Below are positions 33,732 to 42,437 of a DNA stretch of 42,605 nt, piece by piece; within the stretch, counting starts at the first letter, position 1, and each line of letters begins with the position of its first letter. This stretch comes from an uncultured Collinsella sp. Lineage in GTDB: Bacteria > Actinomycetota > Coriobacteriia > Coriobacteriales > Coriobacteriaceae. The stretch covers positions 1 to 42,605 of the forward strand of contig CAUDZT010000010.1 in NCBI GenBank assembly GCA_958453935.1, written 5' to 3'. A program made the position numbers and the translations under genes. Under the pieces are notes generated by a model. The model had not been told where the DNA came from and searched no databases. It saw only the letters and a list, made by a program, of their open reading frames with translations.

Positions 33732-36056
33732 ATGGCAGATTCCAACAAAAAGATGCAGATCGTGTTTGCCTCGGCCGAGTGCGCACCGTTTGTTAAGACC
33801 GGTGGCCTGGGCGACGTGGCGGGCTCGCTGCCTGCGGCGCTCGTGCGCGCCGGCGCCGAGGTCATCGTGATGGTGCCCAAGTACGCCACCATCAAGGATG
33901 AGTACAAGGCGCAGATGGAGCACTTCTCCGACTTTTACGTGAGCCTGGGCTGGCGCAACGAGTACTGCGGACTCGAGAAGCTCGAGCACGACGGCGTCAC
34001 CTATATGTTCATCGACAACGAGCGCTACTTTGCGCGCGACTATCCGTACGGCTTCTTTGATGACGGCGAGCGCTTTGCGTTCTTCTCCAAGGCCATCACC
34101 GAGAGTCTGCAGCACCTGCCGGCCGGTTTTGAGTGCGACATCCTGCACTGCAACGACTGGCAAACGGCGCTGGCGCCCGTGTTCTTGCGCGAGTTTTACC
34201 AGGGCCTGCCGCTGTATGACCGCGTCAAGACCGTGTTCTCGATCCACAACGTGGCGTTCCAGGGCCAGTTTAGCGACACCGTGATGGAGGACATCCTGGG
34301 TGTGGCGCACATTCCGGCGGCCGCCTCGCAGCTGCGTTGCGACGCCTGCAGCATCAACTACATGCTGGGCGCGCTGCGCTATGCCGATGCCATCACTACG
34401 GTGAGCCCCACCTATGCCAACGAGATCCAGACGCCCGAGTTTGGCGAGGGCCTGGACGGCGTTCTGCGCGAGCGTTCGTACGCGCTGCAGGGCATCCTCA
34501 ACGGCATTGACGTGGCGGGCTTTGACCCGGCGACCGACAAGCGCATTGCCGCCAACTACACGGTTGAAGACCGCTCCGGCAAGGCCGTGTGCAAGGCCAA
34601 GCTGCAGGAAGAGCTGGGGCTCGAGGTTCGCGACGACCGCCCGCTCATGGTGATGGTCACGCGCCTGACGCGCCAAAAGGGCATGGACCTGGTCATGTAC
34701 GCGCTCGACCGCATTCTGGCCGGCGGCGTGCAGGTGGCGGTGCTGGGCACCGGCGACCGCGACTACGAGGACGGCCTGCGCTACTTCCAGGACAAGTACC
34801 CCGGCACCATGGCCGCGCGCATCGAGTTCGATCCCGCGCTGTCGCAGCGTATGTATGCCGCCGCCGATATGTTCCTGATGCCTTCGAAGTTTGAGCCCTG
34901 CGGACTGTCGCAGATCATCGCCATGCGCTACGGCACCCTGCCCATCGTGCGCGAGACCGGTGGCCTTAAGGACACCGTGCAGCCGTACAACGAGTTTACC
35001 GGCGAGGGCACGGGCTTCTCATTTACCAACTTTAACGGCGACGAGATGGGCGATGCGGTTTTCCGCGCGGCTCGTCTGTTCTGGGATAACCGCGACGCCT
35101 GGAACCAGCTGGTCACGCAGGCCATGAGCCAGGACTTTAGCTGGACACGCTCGGCCGACAAGTATCTGAACCTGTACTTCTTTATGCATCCGGAGATTGA
35201 GAGGCCGGCGGCTGTTGTCGACGAGCCTGAGGCTGTTGCTGAACCGGTGGCCGCTGAGGAGCCCAAGGCCGAAGAGAAGCCGGTTGAAGCTGAGCCCGTT
35301 ACGGCCGAGTCTGAGGTGAAGGCTGAGGCTGCTCCTGAGGCAGAGTCCGAGGTCAAGCCAGCTGCAAAGCCTGCAGCTAAGAAGACCACGACTCGTAAGA
35401 CGACGGCTAAGAAGGCCACAGCGGCCAAGGCGACGGCAACCAAGACCACCGCTGTCAAGACAACGACCTCGCGCAAGCGCACCACCGCAGCTGCCAAGAA
35501 GGCCGCCGAAGCCGAGGCTGCTCCCGAGGTAAAGGCCGACGCCGTCGAGGCTAAGGCTGCGGCAAAGGCACCGGCCAAGGCCGCTACCAAGAAGACGACC
35601 GCGACCGCCAAGAAGGCAACAGCTGCCAAGAAGACCACAACAACGAAATCGACGACCACGAAGGCCGCCACAACCAAGGCAGCCACAAAGCCGGCCGCCA
35701 AAGTCGAGGAGACGCCCGCCGAATCCAAGGCCAAGGTAACCGTCGAGGCCAAGCCGGCCGCCAAGACCACCACGCGCAAGCGCGCAACGACGACGGCCAA
35801 GAAGTCCACGACCAAGGCTGCTGCTCCCAAAGCGGAGGCAAAGGTCGAGGACAAGACCGCATTAAAGGCCAAGCCTGAGCCGAAGGCAGCCGAGGTCAAG
35901 CCCGCTGCCGCTAAAGAGGAGCCCAAGGCCGAGGTAAAGGCCAAGCCCGAGCCCGCCAAGAAGGCCCCTGTCTCCCCCGTCGCCGCGACCGAGGAAAAGG
36001 CTCCGACCAAGAAGACCTCCGTCCGCAAGGCAACGGCCACCCGCAAGCGCCGCTAG
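33732..36056 (+). CDS. glgA: Glycogen synthase with ~290-residue histone-H1-like tail
   Basis: 774 residues from ATG 33732, five bases after GGGAG; ATG 33720 lacks a ribosome site. The first ~485 residues are a complete GT5 starch/glycogen synthase: FASAECAPFVKTGGLGDV (KxGG, ADP-glucose), DILHCNDWQTAL, FSIHNVAFQG, GILNGID, VTRLTRQKGMDLV, and PSKFEPCGLSQIIAMRYG with the EX7E glutamates. The rest is low complexity: first acidic and proline-rich (about 490-530), then alternating Lys/Ala/Thr blocks (KKTTTRKTTAKKATAAK style) and Pro/Glu/Lys blocks to the end, KATATRKRR. This tail nearly doubles the usual ~480 residues and resembles bacterial histone H1-like proteins. It is in frame with no stop, so it is translated as one protein. 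Confidence 0.95.
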   Translation: MADSNKKMQIVFASAECAPFVKTGGLGDVAGSLPAALVRAGAEVIVMVPKYATIKDEYKAQMEHFSDFYVSLGWRNEYCGLEKLEHDGVTYMFIDNERYFARDYPYGFFDDGERFAFFSKAITESLQHLPAGFECDILHCNDWQTALAPVFLREFYQGLPLYDRVKTVFSIHNVAFQGQFSDTVMEDILGVAHIPAAASQLRCDACSINYMLGALRYADAITTVSPTYANEIQTPEFGEGLDGVLRERSYALQGILNGIDVAGFDPATDKRIAANYTVEDRSGKAVCKAKLQEELGLEVRDDRPLMVMVTRLTRQKGMDLVMYALDRILAGGVQVAVLGTGDRDYEDGLRYFQDKYPGTMAARIEFDPALSQRMYAAADMFLMPSKFEPCGLSQIIAMRYGTLPIVRETGGLKDTVQPYNEFTGEGTGFSFTNFNGDEMGDAVFRAARLFWDNRDAWNQLVTQAMSQDFSWTRSADKYLNLYFFMHPEIERPAAVVDEPEAVAEPVAAEEPKAEEKPVEAEPVTAESEVKAEAAPEAESEVKPAAKPAAKKTTTRKTTAKKATAAKATATKTTAVKTTTSRKRTTAAAKKAAEAEAAPEVKADAVEAKAAAKAPAKAATKKTTATAKKATAAKKTTTTKSTTTKAATTKAATKPAAKVEETPAESKAKVTVEAKPAAKTTTRKRATTTAKKSTTKAAAPKAEAKVEDKTALKAKPEPKAAEVKPAAAKEEPKAEVKAKPEPAKKAPVSPVAATEEKAPTKKTSVRKATATRKRR

Positions 36057-36092
36057 TACGCAGACGATTCAAAACCTCATCAAACCCTAAGC

Positions 36093-36122
36093 AAGGGGCG
36101 CTCCAACTGGGTGCCCCTTCTC
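36093..36122 (+). terminator. Intrinsic terminator after glgA
   Basis: Stem AAGGGGC (36093-36099) with GCCCCTT (36113-36119), extended by G-U and G-C pairs to a 5-base loop, followed by a pyrimidine-rich CTCT stretch. It ends the glgB-glgA transcript and suggests the next gene has its own promoter. Confidence 0.7.
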
Positions 36123-36131
36123 TGTAGGTAG

Positions 36132-36212
36132 TGGTAAAACGATTTTCTAGGACAACCGTTCGCCGATGGTAAACGGATGTTGTTTATACAGCCTGTGTAC
36201 AACAGATATACT
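36132..36212 (+). promoter_or_regulatory. TGGTAAAAC-type operator sites and possible promoter
   Basis: TGGTAAAACGATTTT at 36132-36146 and TGGTAAACGG at 36167-36176 resemble the palindrome arms in the glgB control region. A -10-like TATACT at 36207-36212 follows, with no clear -35. These support a start of the next gene at 36273 rather than 36177, which lies upstream of the -10. Confidence 0.45.
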
Positions 36213-36272
36213 TACAACTTGTGCGTAAAGCCATGGCCCGCAGGCCGTGATTCTATTGAACTGGACCGTATT

Positions 36273-39200
36273 ATGAGATTGATACACAACAGCCGTCTTC
36301 CGCAGTTTCGCACTCCGTTTGGCGCTGTGACCACTGGAACTACCCTTTCGCTCTCCGTGATTCTGGAGGATGCCGACCCCAACCAGGCAACGCTTACGCT
36401 GCGCACCTGGGTCGATGAGATCGGTGAGTCTCGGTATCCCATGACGCACGAGGGCGACGGCATTTATACCGTAGAGCTTGAGTGTACCGAGTCCTGTCTT
36501 ATCTGGTACAGCTTTATCTGCAATATCGAGGGCCAGCCCGAGGTCCGCTTGGGCGCACCGCAGGGTCGCACCGGTGGCGAGGGCGTAACTTACGACTACG
36601 CCGAGGTGCCGTCCTTCCAGATTACCGTCTATAAGCACCGCGAAGTGCGTCCCGAGTGGTACGAGCGTGGCATGGTCTACCAGATCTTCCCCGATCGCTA
36701 CGCCCGAGATGAAAACTGGCGCGAGCGCACGCTGGCCGAGGTCGAAAAACCACGCAACGGAATCCAGCGCCGCATGGTCGAGGACTGGAACGAGCCACCC
36801 GTGTACGAGCGCGCCGAAGACGGCTCCATCAAAACCTGGGACTTCTACGGCGGGTCGCTCAAGGGCATCCAGGAAGACCTGCCTCGCATCGCCGAGCTGG
36901 GCTTTACAGCCATCTACCTCAACCCCATTTTTGAAGCCGCGAGCAACCACCGCTACGACACGGCCGACTACACCAAGATCGACCCGATCCTGGGCACCGA
37001 GCAGGACTTTACCGAGCTGTGCCAGGCGGCCGAGAAGCTGGGCATCTCCATCATTCTGGACGGCGTCTTTAACCACACGGGTGACGACTCCATCTATTTC
37101 AACCGGTATGGCAACTACCCCGGCGTGGGCGCGTGGCAGAGCGAGGATTCGCCGTGGCGCGATGCGTTTTATTTCCATGAGGACGGTTCGTATGACTGCT
37201 GGTGGGGCGTGGGCAATATGCCCGCTATCAATGAGAGCTCCGAGCTGGTACGCGAGCGGCTCCTGGGCAAGGACGGCGTGATCCGTAAATGGCTGCGCGC
37301 CGGTGCCCATGGCTGGCGTCTCGACGTGGCCGACGAGCTTTCGGACGATTTCCTGGCCGAGATCAAAAAGGCCGTGCTCGCCGAGAAGCCTGATGCACTG
37401 TTGCTCGGCGAAGTCTGGGAAGACGCCTCCAACAAGATCAGCTACGGCCATCTGCGCCGCTATCTGCAAGGCTCCGAGCTCGACTCGGCCATGGATTACC
37501 CCTTCCGCGACATGGTCATCGGCTTTTTGATGGGCTACAAGAACGCCTACGAGGCCGCTGAGGATATCGAGACCCTGCGCGAGAACTACCCGAGCGAGGC
37601 ATTGTCCTGCGCGCTCAACCTGCTCTCGAGCCACGACCGCCCGCGTATCATCTCGGTGCTCGGCGGCGGCCCCGACGAGTCGCAGCTGCCCGAGTGCGAG
37701 CGCAGCAAATGGCGCCTGGACGAGAACTCGATGGGCCTGGCCAAGAGCCGTTTTTGGCTCGCGACGCTCATGCAGATGACCTTCCCGGGCGTTCCCTCAA
37801 TCTATTACGGTGACGAATACGGCTTGGAGGGTCTCACCGATCCGGGCAATCGCCGCACCATGCCGACCAAGGAAAACCTGCACGACTTCGATACGTTCGC
37901 GATCGTCAAGAACGCATCTGCTGTGCGCCGCGCGCTGCCGTTCATGATCGACGGCGAGATCAAGGCCTTCGCGCTCAATGATGAGGTGCTGGCATACAAC
38001 CGCACGGGCAAGGATGGCGAGTCCGCGACGGTTATCATCAACCGTAGTCTGCGCAATTCGCACCGCGTGACGATTCCGGCACTCGGCGAATGCGCGAGCG
38101 ATGTGATTAGCGGTCACGAGTGCGAGATCCACAACGGCACGGTCACGCTCGATTTGTATCCGCTGGGCTCGTCGATCATCTATCACCATGCCGAGCAGCG
38201 CCTGCAGGAGCCACTCGATCACGGCGCAGGTGTTGTGTGTCATATCACATCGGTGCCGACCGACGACGGCAAGCCCGGTACGATCGGCGCGTCCACGCGT
38301 CGCTTTATCGACCATCTGGCCGCCATGGGTATGCGCTACTGGCAGGTTCTCCCCGTCAATCCTACGGACTTCTTCCGCTCCCCTTACGCCGGTCCCTCAG
38401 CTTTTGCGGGCAATATCGACCTGCTGCCCGAGAGCCGCGAGGAGCTGGCCGCCGACTTTGAAACCTGGAAGGCCCGTGGCGGCGAGGATGCAGACCCGCT
38501 CTACACGGCATTTAAACATCGCAATGCCGACTGGCTCGAGAAGTACTGCGTCTACATGGCCGTTAAGAAGTACTTTGAGGGCGAGTCGCGCCACGATTGG
38601 CCGGCCGATGTCGCGCGCTACAACGAGCGTCTGATTGACGACAAGCGTTTCCACGACGAGGCAGAGTTGCAGGCGTACATGCAGTACCGCTTTGACCTGG
38701 CCTGGTGCGAGCTCATGAACTATGCACACAAGAAGGGCATCGAGGTCATCGGCGATATCCCCATGTATGTCTCGGACGATTCGGCCGACGCGTGGAGCGA
38801 GCCCGAAAATTTCTGGCTGTCCGATACCGGCAAGGCAATTGAGATTTCGGGCGCGCCGCCCGACAACTTTGCGCCCGAGGGTCAGGTGTGGGGCAACCCG
38901 ACGTTCCGCTGGGACCACATGAAGCAGAACGGCTATAGCTGGTGGATGGATCGCCTGCGCCGCGCGTTTTCGCTCTACGACCGCGTGCGCCTGGATCACT
39001 TCCTGGGATTCCACAGCTACTTTAGCATTCCCGCAGGAAAGGCTTGCGCCGACGGTCGCTGGCTGGCGGGCCCGGGCAAGGACCTGTTCCAGACCGCCTA
39101 CGACGAGCTGGGACCGCTCAACTTTATCGCCGAGGACCTGGGCTACCTGACGCCCGGTGTTCGCGCTATGGCTTCGACCTGCGGCTTCCCCGGCATGGAC

Positions 39201-39569
39201 GTGCTGGAGTTTAGCGACTACGACGTTCGTTGCGGTGTGCATCCCACGCCCGGCAAGATTCTGTACACCTCGACGCACGATACGTCGACGCTGGCCGGGT
39301 GGTGCACGCGTTCCTTTGCGGGTGGCGACGTGCCGAGCGGTGTTGAGGTGGCGGCCAAGCTGATGGGCGACGCACTGGCAAGCGACGCTCCGCTTGTGAT
39401 GATGCCGCTGCAGGATGTACTGGGGCTAGGCGACGATGCACGCATGAACGTACCGGGCGTGGCCACGGGCAACTGGACCTGGCAGGCCGATGAGGCCGAC
39501 GTTGCGGCCGCCGAGGGCAAAACTGCACAGCTCCTGCGCAACACCCATAGATTCTGGGGCGAAGCGTGA
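36273..39569 (+). CDS. Fusion: GH13 alpha-glucosidase/neopullulanase-like + GH77 4-alpha-glucanotransferase
   Basis: 1098 residues from ATG 36273. Residues ~1-120: a beta-sandwich (CBM34-like) domain. Residues ~130-600: GH13 barrel with MVYQIFPDRYARD, LNPIFEAASNHRYDTADY, ILDGVFNHTGDDS, nucleophile GWRLDVADEL (~351), acid/base LLGEVWED (~380) and SSHDRPR (~455), plus a C-terminal beta domain. Residues ~625-1098: a whole MalQ domain with WQVLPVNPTDFFRSPYAG, RLDHFLGFHSY, FIAEDLGYLT, and TSTHDTSTLAGW holding the three catalytic acids, ending in the usual LGLGDDARMNVPG. One polypeptide would cut maltodextrins or branches and recombine the chains. It lies after the glycogen operon but has its own control sites and terminator. 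Confidence 0.93.
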   Translation: MRLIHNSRLPQFRTPFGAVTTGTTLSLSVILEDADPNQATLTLRTWVDEIGESRYPMTHEGDGIYTVELECTESCLIWYSFICNIEGQPEVRLGAPQGRTGGEGVTYDYAEVPSFQITVYKHREVRPEWYERGMVYQIFPDRYARDENWRERTLAEVEKPRNGIQRRMVEDWNEPPVYERAEDGSIKTWDFYGGSLKGIQEDLPRIAELGFTAIYLNPIFEAASNHRYDTADYTKIDPILGTEQDFTELCQAAEKLGISIILDGVFNHTGDDSIYFNRYGNYPGVGAWQSEDSPWRDAFYFHEDGSYDCWWGVGNMPAINESSELVRERLLGKDGVIRKWLRAGAHGWRLDVADELSDDFLAEIKKAVLAEKPDALLLGEVWEDASNKISYGHLRRYLQGSELDSAMDYPFRDMVIGFLMGYKNAYEAAEDIETLRENYPSEALSCALNLLSSHDRPRIISVLGGGPDESQLPECERSKWRLDENSMGLAKSRFWLATLMQMTFPGVPSIYYGDEYGLEGLTDPGNRRTMPTKENLHDFDTFAIVKNASAVRRALPFMIDGEIKAFALNDEVLAYNRTGKDGESATVIINRSLRNSHRVTIPALGECASDVISGHECEIHNGTVTLDLYPLGSSIIYHHAEQRLQEPLDHGAGVVCHITSVPTDDGKPGTIGASTRRFIDHLAAMGMRYWQVLPVNPTDFFRSPYAGPSAFAGNIDLLPESREELAADFETWKARGGEDADPLYTAFKHRNADWLEKYCVYMAVKKYFEGESRHDWPADVARYNERLIDDKRFHDEAELQAYMQYRFDLAWCELMNYAHKKGIEVIGDIPMYVSDDSADAWSEPENFWLSDTGKAIEISGAPPDNFAPEGQVWGNPTFRWDHMKQNGYSWWMDRLRRAFSLYDRVRLDHFLGFHSYFSIPAGKACADGRWLAGPGKDLFQTAYDELGPLNFIAEDLGYLTPGVRAMASTCGFPGMDVLEFSDYDVRCGVHPTPGKILYTSTHDTSTLAGWCTRSFAGGDVPSGVEVAAKLMGDALASDAPLVMMPLQDVLGLGDDARMNVPGVATGNWTWQADEADVAAAEGKTAQLLRNTHRFWGEA

Positions 39570-39613
39570 TAAAACCCCCGATATAGGGTACAGTTACTGC
39601 TGTTTGAATTTAT

Positions 39614-39638
39614 GCGGGCAGAGCGATCTGCCCGCTTT
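39614..39638 (+). terminator. Intrinsic terminator after the GH13-GH77 gene
   Basis: A 9-bp stem (39614-39622 with 39627-39635), GCGA tetraloop, then TTT. It lies only 20 bases before the FmdB gene start, so it may also damp read-through into that gene. Confidence 0.7.
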
Positions 39639-39657
39639 GTGCTGAAAAGGAAGTATT

Positions 39658-39894
39658 ATGGCGCGCTACGATTACAAGTGCTCGAGCTGCGGCAACGTGT
39701 TTGAGGTTGAGCATCCCATGTCCGAGACCCCCGAGGTCGTGTGCCCGAGCTGCGGTGCCCCGGCGGCCAAGACGTTCTCGGCCAGCGGTATTAAATTTGA
39801 GGGCAGCGGCTTCTACAACACCGACCAGCGCAGCGGTGGCTCAAGCACCAGCGCCACGAGCGGCTGCTGCGCCAACTGCCCGCACAGCCACTAG
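39658..39894 (+). CDS. FmdB-family zinc-ribbon protein
   Basis: 78 residues; AAAGGAAG precedes the ATG. The N-terminal YDYKCSSCGNVFEVEHPM and VVCPSCGAPAAKTFSASGIKFEGSGFYNTD contain the two CxxC pairs of the FmdB zinc ribbon. The C-terminus is Ser/Gly-rich and ends CCANCPHSH, giving a third Cys-His cluster. The family is widespread, small and functionally vague (putative regulator). It stands alone between two terminators. Confidence 0.9.
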   Translation: MARYDYKCSSCGNVFEVEHPMSETPEVVCPSCGAPAAKTFSASGIKFEGSGFYNTDQRSGGSSTSATSGCCANCPHSH

Positions 39895-39899
39895 AAACC

Positions 39900-39940
39900 A
39901 ATCAGCCCCGCGACCAACACCAATCGCGGGGCTGATTCTT
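39900..39940. terminator. Intrinsic terminator after the FmdB gene
   Basis: A perfect 14-bp stem (39900-39913 with 39924-39937), 10-base loop, then CTTT on the plus strand. It may serve both the FmdB gene and the convergent rsmB. Confidence 0.85.
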
Positions 39941-39970
39941 TAGCTGCCCAGGTTTCCTTATGAGTTGCGG

Positions 39971-40021
39971 TGAAATAAGGACTGTTTGGCGGGCAGAAGC
40001 CGCTATTCAATCCCTATTTCA
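39971..40021. repeat. Imperfect inverted repeat beyond rsmB 3' end
   Basis: TGAAATAAGGA (39971-39981) pairs with TCCCTATTTCA (40011-40021) with one mismatch, enclosing a smaller GCGG/CCGC stem. It lies 15 bases past the rsmB stop on the minus strand, so it may shape that transcript's 3' end; no U run is seen. Confidence 0.4.
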
Positions 40022-40035
40022 ACGCAGCTTAGTTG

Positions 40036-41436
40036 TTACATGTGAGCCAAGCGGGCGCAGAAGTGGCCGTCGTAGGAGTCGGCGTTTACGGGGACGCTTT
40101 GGAAGAGGCCACGGTCGTTTTGACGGACGGCTACCAGCTTCTTGGCCTGCTCGAAATCGGGCAGTTGCAGGATCTGCGCCTCGGAGAGCGGCTCCAGGCT
40201 AAAACCGGTACCCTCGGGAGAGTTTAGGAAAGCATCCACGACCTGCGTGTTCTCTTCGTCAAAGACCGAGCACGTCGCATAGATGAGCTCGCCGCCAGTA
40301 GCCACGCGCGCGGCAGCCTCTTTGAGCATCGTCAGCTGCAGTTTGGGCAGCTCAACCGTCACATCCTTTTCGGTCAGACGCCACGGAATCTCGGGATGAC
40401 GGCGCATAGTGCCGGTGCCAGAGCACGGCGCGTCGATAAAGACCGTGTCGAACTTAACCGGCTCGCCAAGCATGGCATCAAACGATGTGAGCACCTCATC
40501 AAGCTCGCAAGCATCACCCGAAACCGCACGAACGCCCTGAATGCCGGCCTTATGCAGGCGAGCGAGATTCAGATCGCACTTGCGATCATGCAGATCGAGC
40601 GCCGTATGCTGACGCTCATAGCCCGCACGCTTGGCCTGGCACATCATCACATAGGTCTTGGTGCCACGACCAGCACCAATCTCAAGGCAGCTACCAGGGC
40701 GCGTGGCAGCTGTGGCGATAAGTTGCGCGTTGAGATCAGATGCCACCGCGGCAGCACGCTCAAACACACCCGAAGCAACGGTAACCTGGGCATCAACCGG
40801 GGCATGGCAGCCCGGGAACACGGGTGCCACAAGCTGCGAAATATACGGATCGAGCTTAGTCGCAAAGGCGTTCTCATGCAGGGCCAGCGGCGCGGGGGCC
40901 AGATTGCCGGCAAAGTTAAGCGCACCCTCGGGCGTGTCAAACGACGCCATAATGCGAGCGCACAGCCGGCGAGGAAGACCCATAAGGCGCGACAGACGAA
41001 CCAAGCGTCGCTCGGACTCATCCATGTCGGATGCCGTGGCAAAGTCCTCAACATTGTCCGCGACCTTATGCAACACGGCATTGGCCAAACCTGCGGCAGA
41101 CTTAGCTCCGCTGCGAACTAGCTCAACGCCCTGACTCACCGCAACGCGGCCAGGGGTATGAAGGTAGAGCATCTCGAAGGCAGAGATACGAAGGGCCATG
41201 CGAACACGCGGCGCAACCTTTTTGGGCTTATCGAGAAACTGGTCGAGCAGCTCGTCCAAAATACCCTGCGTGGCGGCAACACCCAGCGCCAAGCGGGCGG
41301 CAAAAGCGGAATCGCGCTGGTCAATAGCCTTGGCCGATGCGCGAGAGGACAGCACGTCGCGCGCATACATGCCGCGGCGGTCGGCCTCCATCAACACATC
41401 GAGCGCAAGCTTGCGCGCGGGAGACAACTTGCTCAT
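40036..41436 (-). CDS. rsmB: 16S rRNA (cytosine-5)-methyltransferase RsmB
   Basis: 466 residues from ATG 41436, which overlaps the fmt stop (ATGA); a start at 41451 would lie inside fmt. N-terminal NusB-like RNA-binding domain (ARKLALDVLMEADRRGMYA to about 140), then the SAM-dependent Rossmann domain: CLEIGAGRGTKTYVM (SAM motif I), FDTVFIDAPCSGTGTMRRHPEI (motif IV with the PC cysteine) and LIYATCSVFDEEN (motif VI catalytic TCS cysteine). It methylates C967 of 16S rRNA in the E. coli numbering. Coupled translation with fmt is the usual arrangement. Confidence 0.93.
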   Translation of the reverse strand: MSKLSPARKLALDVLMEADRRGMYARDVLSSRASAKAIDQRDSAFAARLALGVAATQGILDELLDQFLDKPKKVAPRVRMALRISAFEMLYLHTPGRVAVSQGVELVRSGAKSAAGLANAVLHKVADNVEDFATASDMDESERRLVRLSRLMGLPRRLCARIMASFDTPEGALNFAGNLAPAPLALHENAFATKLDPYISQLVAPVFPGCHAPVDAQVTVASGVFERAAAVASDLNAQLIATAATRPGSCLEIGAGRGTKTYVMMCQAKRAGYERQHTALDLHDRKCDLNLARLHKAGIQGVRAVSGDACELDEVLTSFDAMLGEPVKFDTVFIDAPCSGTGTMRRHPEIPWRLTEKDVTVELPKLQLTMLKEAAARVATGGELIYATCSVFDEENTQVVDAFLNSPEGTGFSLEPLSEAQILQLPDFEQAKKLVAVRQNDRGLFQSVPVNADSYDGHFCARLAHM

Positions 41437-42353
41437 GACAGTACACCCCACCTAAGTTCGGCACCCTGCAGGCCGGCAGCCCAGGCAGAAGCAGCCATGG
41501 CACGCTTGCCATCAGGCTTAACCTCGAGCAGTTCAACCGCACCATCGGAAAGGCCCAGGTAAACACGCTTGGCCTTAACGAGAACCTGACCCTCGCCAAG
41601 CGACACATCGGCCAGCGCAGCATCGAGGACGCGAACCGTCTTGCCGACAATCACGCAACGAGCAGGAGCGGTATCAGACGAAGCGAGCACATGACGCACG
41701 CAATCGAGCGCTGTCATCTGCGGATCCAGACGCATCTCCTGCTTGGAAATCTTGGCAGCATGCGTGACGAGCGACTCATCCTGCTCAATCCAAACAGCCG
41801 AGCCATCGGCAAGCGAGGGAAGCGTATCGGCAAGCAACTTACCGCCAAGCTCACCAAGCTCCATGGTCAGTGCCTCGGCATGCTTACCGGCAACCGACGT
41901 AGAGGCCTGCGCACAATAAGCGCCCGTATCCACGCCATGCCCAATGCGCATAATGGAAACGCCAGCAACCTCATCACCAGCAAGAATGGCACGCTGAATG
42001 GGAGCGGCGCCACGCCAACGAGGCAACAAGGACGCATGAACATTCACAATACCAAGCGGCGCCATATGCAGCACCTCATCAGGCAAAATGCAGCCATAGG
42101 CAGCCACACAGAAAATATCAGCCTGCGCAGCCTGGAGCGCCTCAACAACCTCAGGCGTCATGCGATTGGCCTCAACAACCGGCAACCCCAGCTCAAGCGC
42201 CTTGGCCTTAACAGGAGAAGGCTCAAGCTTCTTACCACGCCCACGAACGGCATCGGGACGAGTAATAACAAGCGCAATCTCGTTCCCAGCCGCAACAAGC
42301 GAAGTCAGCGAAGGCACAGCAAAATCAGGCGTACCCATAAACACAATACGCAT
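41433..42353 (-). CDS. fmt: Methionyl-tRNA formyltransferase
   Basis: 306 residues; GGGGAGA precedes the ATG. It formylates the initiator Met-tRNA using 10-formyl-tetrahydrofolate. MRIVFMGTPDFAVPSL, VAAYGCILPDEVL, and the signature VNVHASLLPRWRGAAPIQRAI with the catalytic Asn/His (and Asp in GVDTGAY) are all present. The C-terminal OB-like tRNA-binding domain follows from about residue 205. Normal length. It is followed by rsmB; peptide deformylase is not seen in the window. Confidence 0.96.
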   Translation of the reverse strand: MRIVFMGTPDFAVPSLTSLVAAGNEIALVITRPDAVRGRGKKLEPSPVKAKALELGLPVVEANRMTPEVVEALQAAQADIFCVAAYGCILPDEVLHMAPLGIVNVHASLLPRWRGAAPIQRAILAGDEVAGVSIMRIGHGVDTGAYCAQASTSVAGKHAEALTMELGELGGKLLADTLPSLADGSAVWIEQDESLVTHAAKISKQEMRLDPQMTALDCVRHVLASSDTAPARCVIVGKTVRVLDAALADVSLGEGQVLVKAKRVYLGLSDGAVELLEVKPDGKRAMAASAWAAGLQGAELRWGVLS

Positions 42354-42437
42354 AAAGAACGTCTCCCCTCAACCAAAGCCAAGACAGCTACAAATAACGG
42401 CGGAAAGCCAAGTACTCAGCCCATCCGCAATAACAAT

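Noticed and set aside
34928..36046. 372-codon minus-strand frame rich in Ala/Val/Leu, looking like a membrane protein
   Set aside because: It is the complement of the Lys/Ala/Thr repeats of the GlgA tail; the hydrophobic look comes from complementing AAG and GCC codons.
35330..36050. Repeated Lys/Ala/Thr coding units as a possible CRISPR or tandem DNA repeat
   Set aside because: The repeats are degenerate codon-level low complexity without fixed unit length or spacers. No CRISPR array or cas gene is seen in the window.
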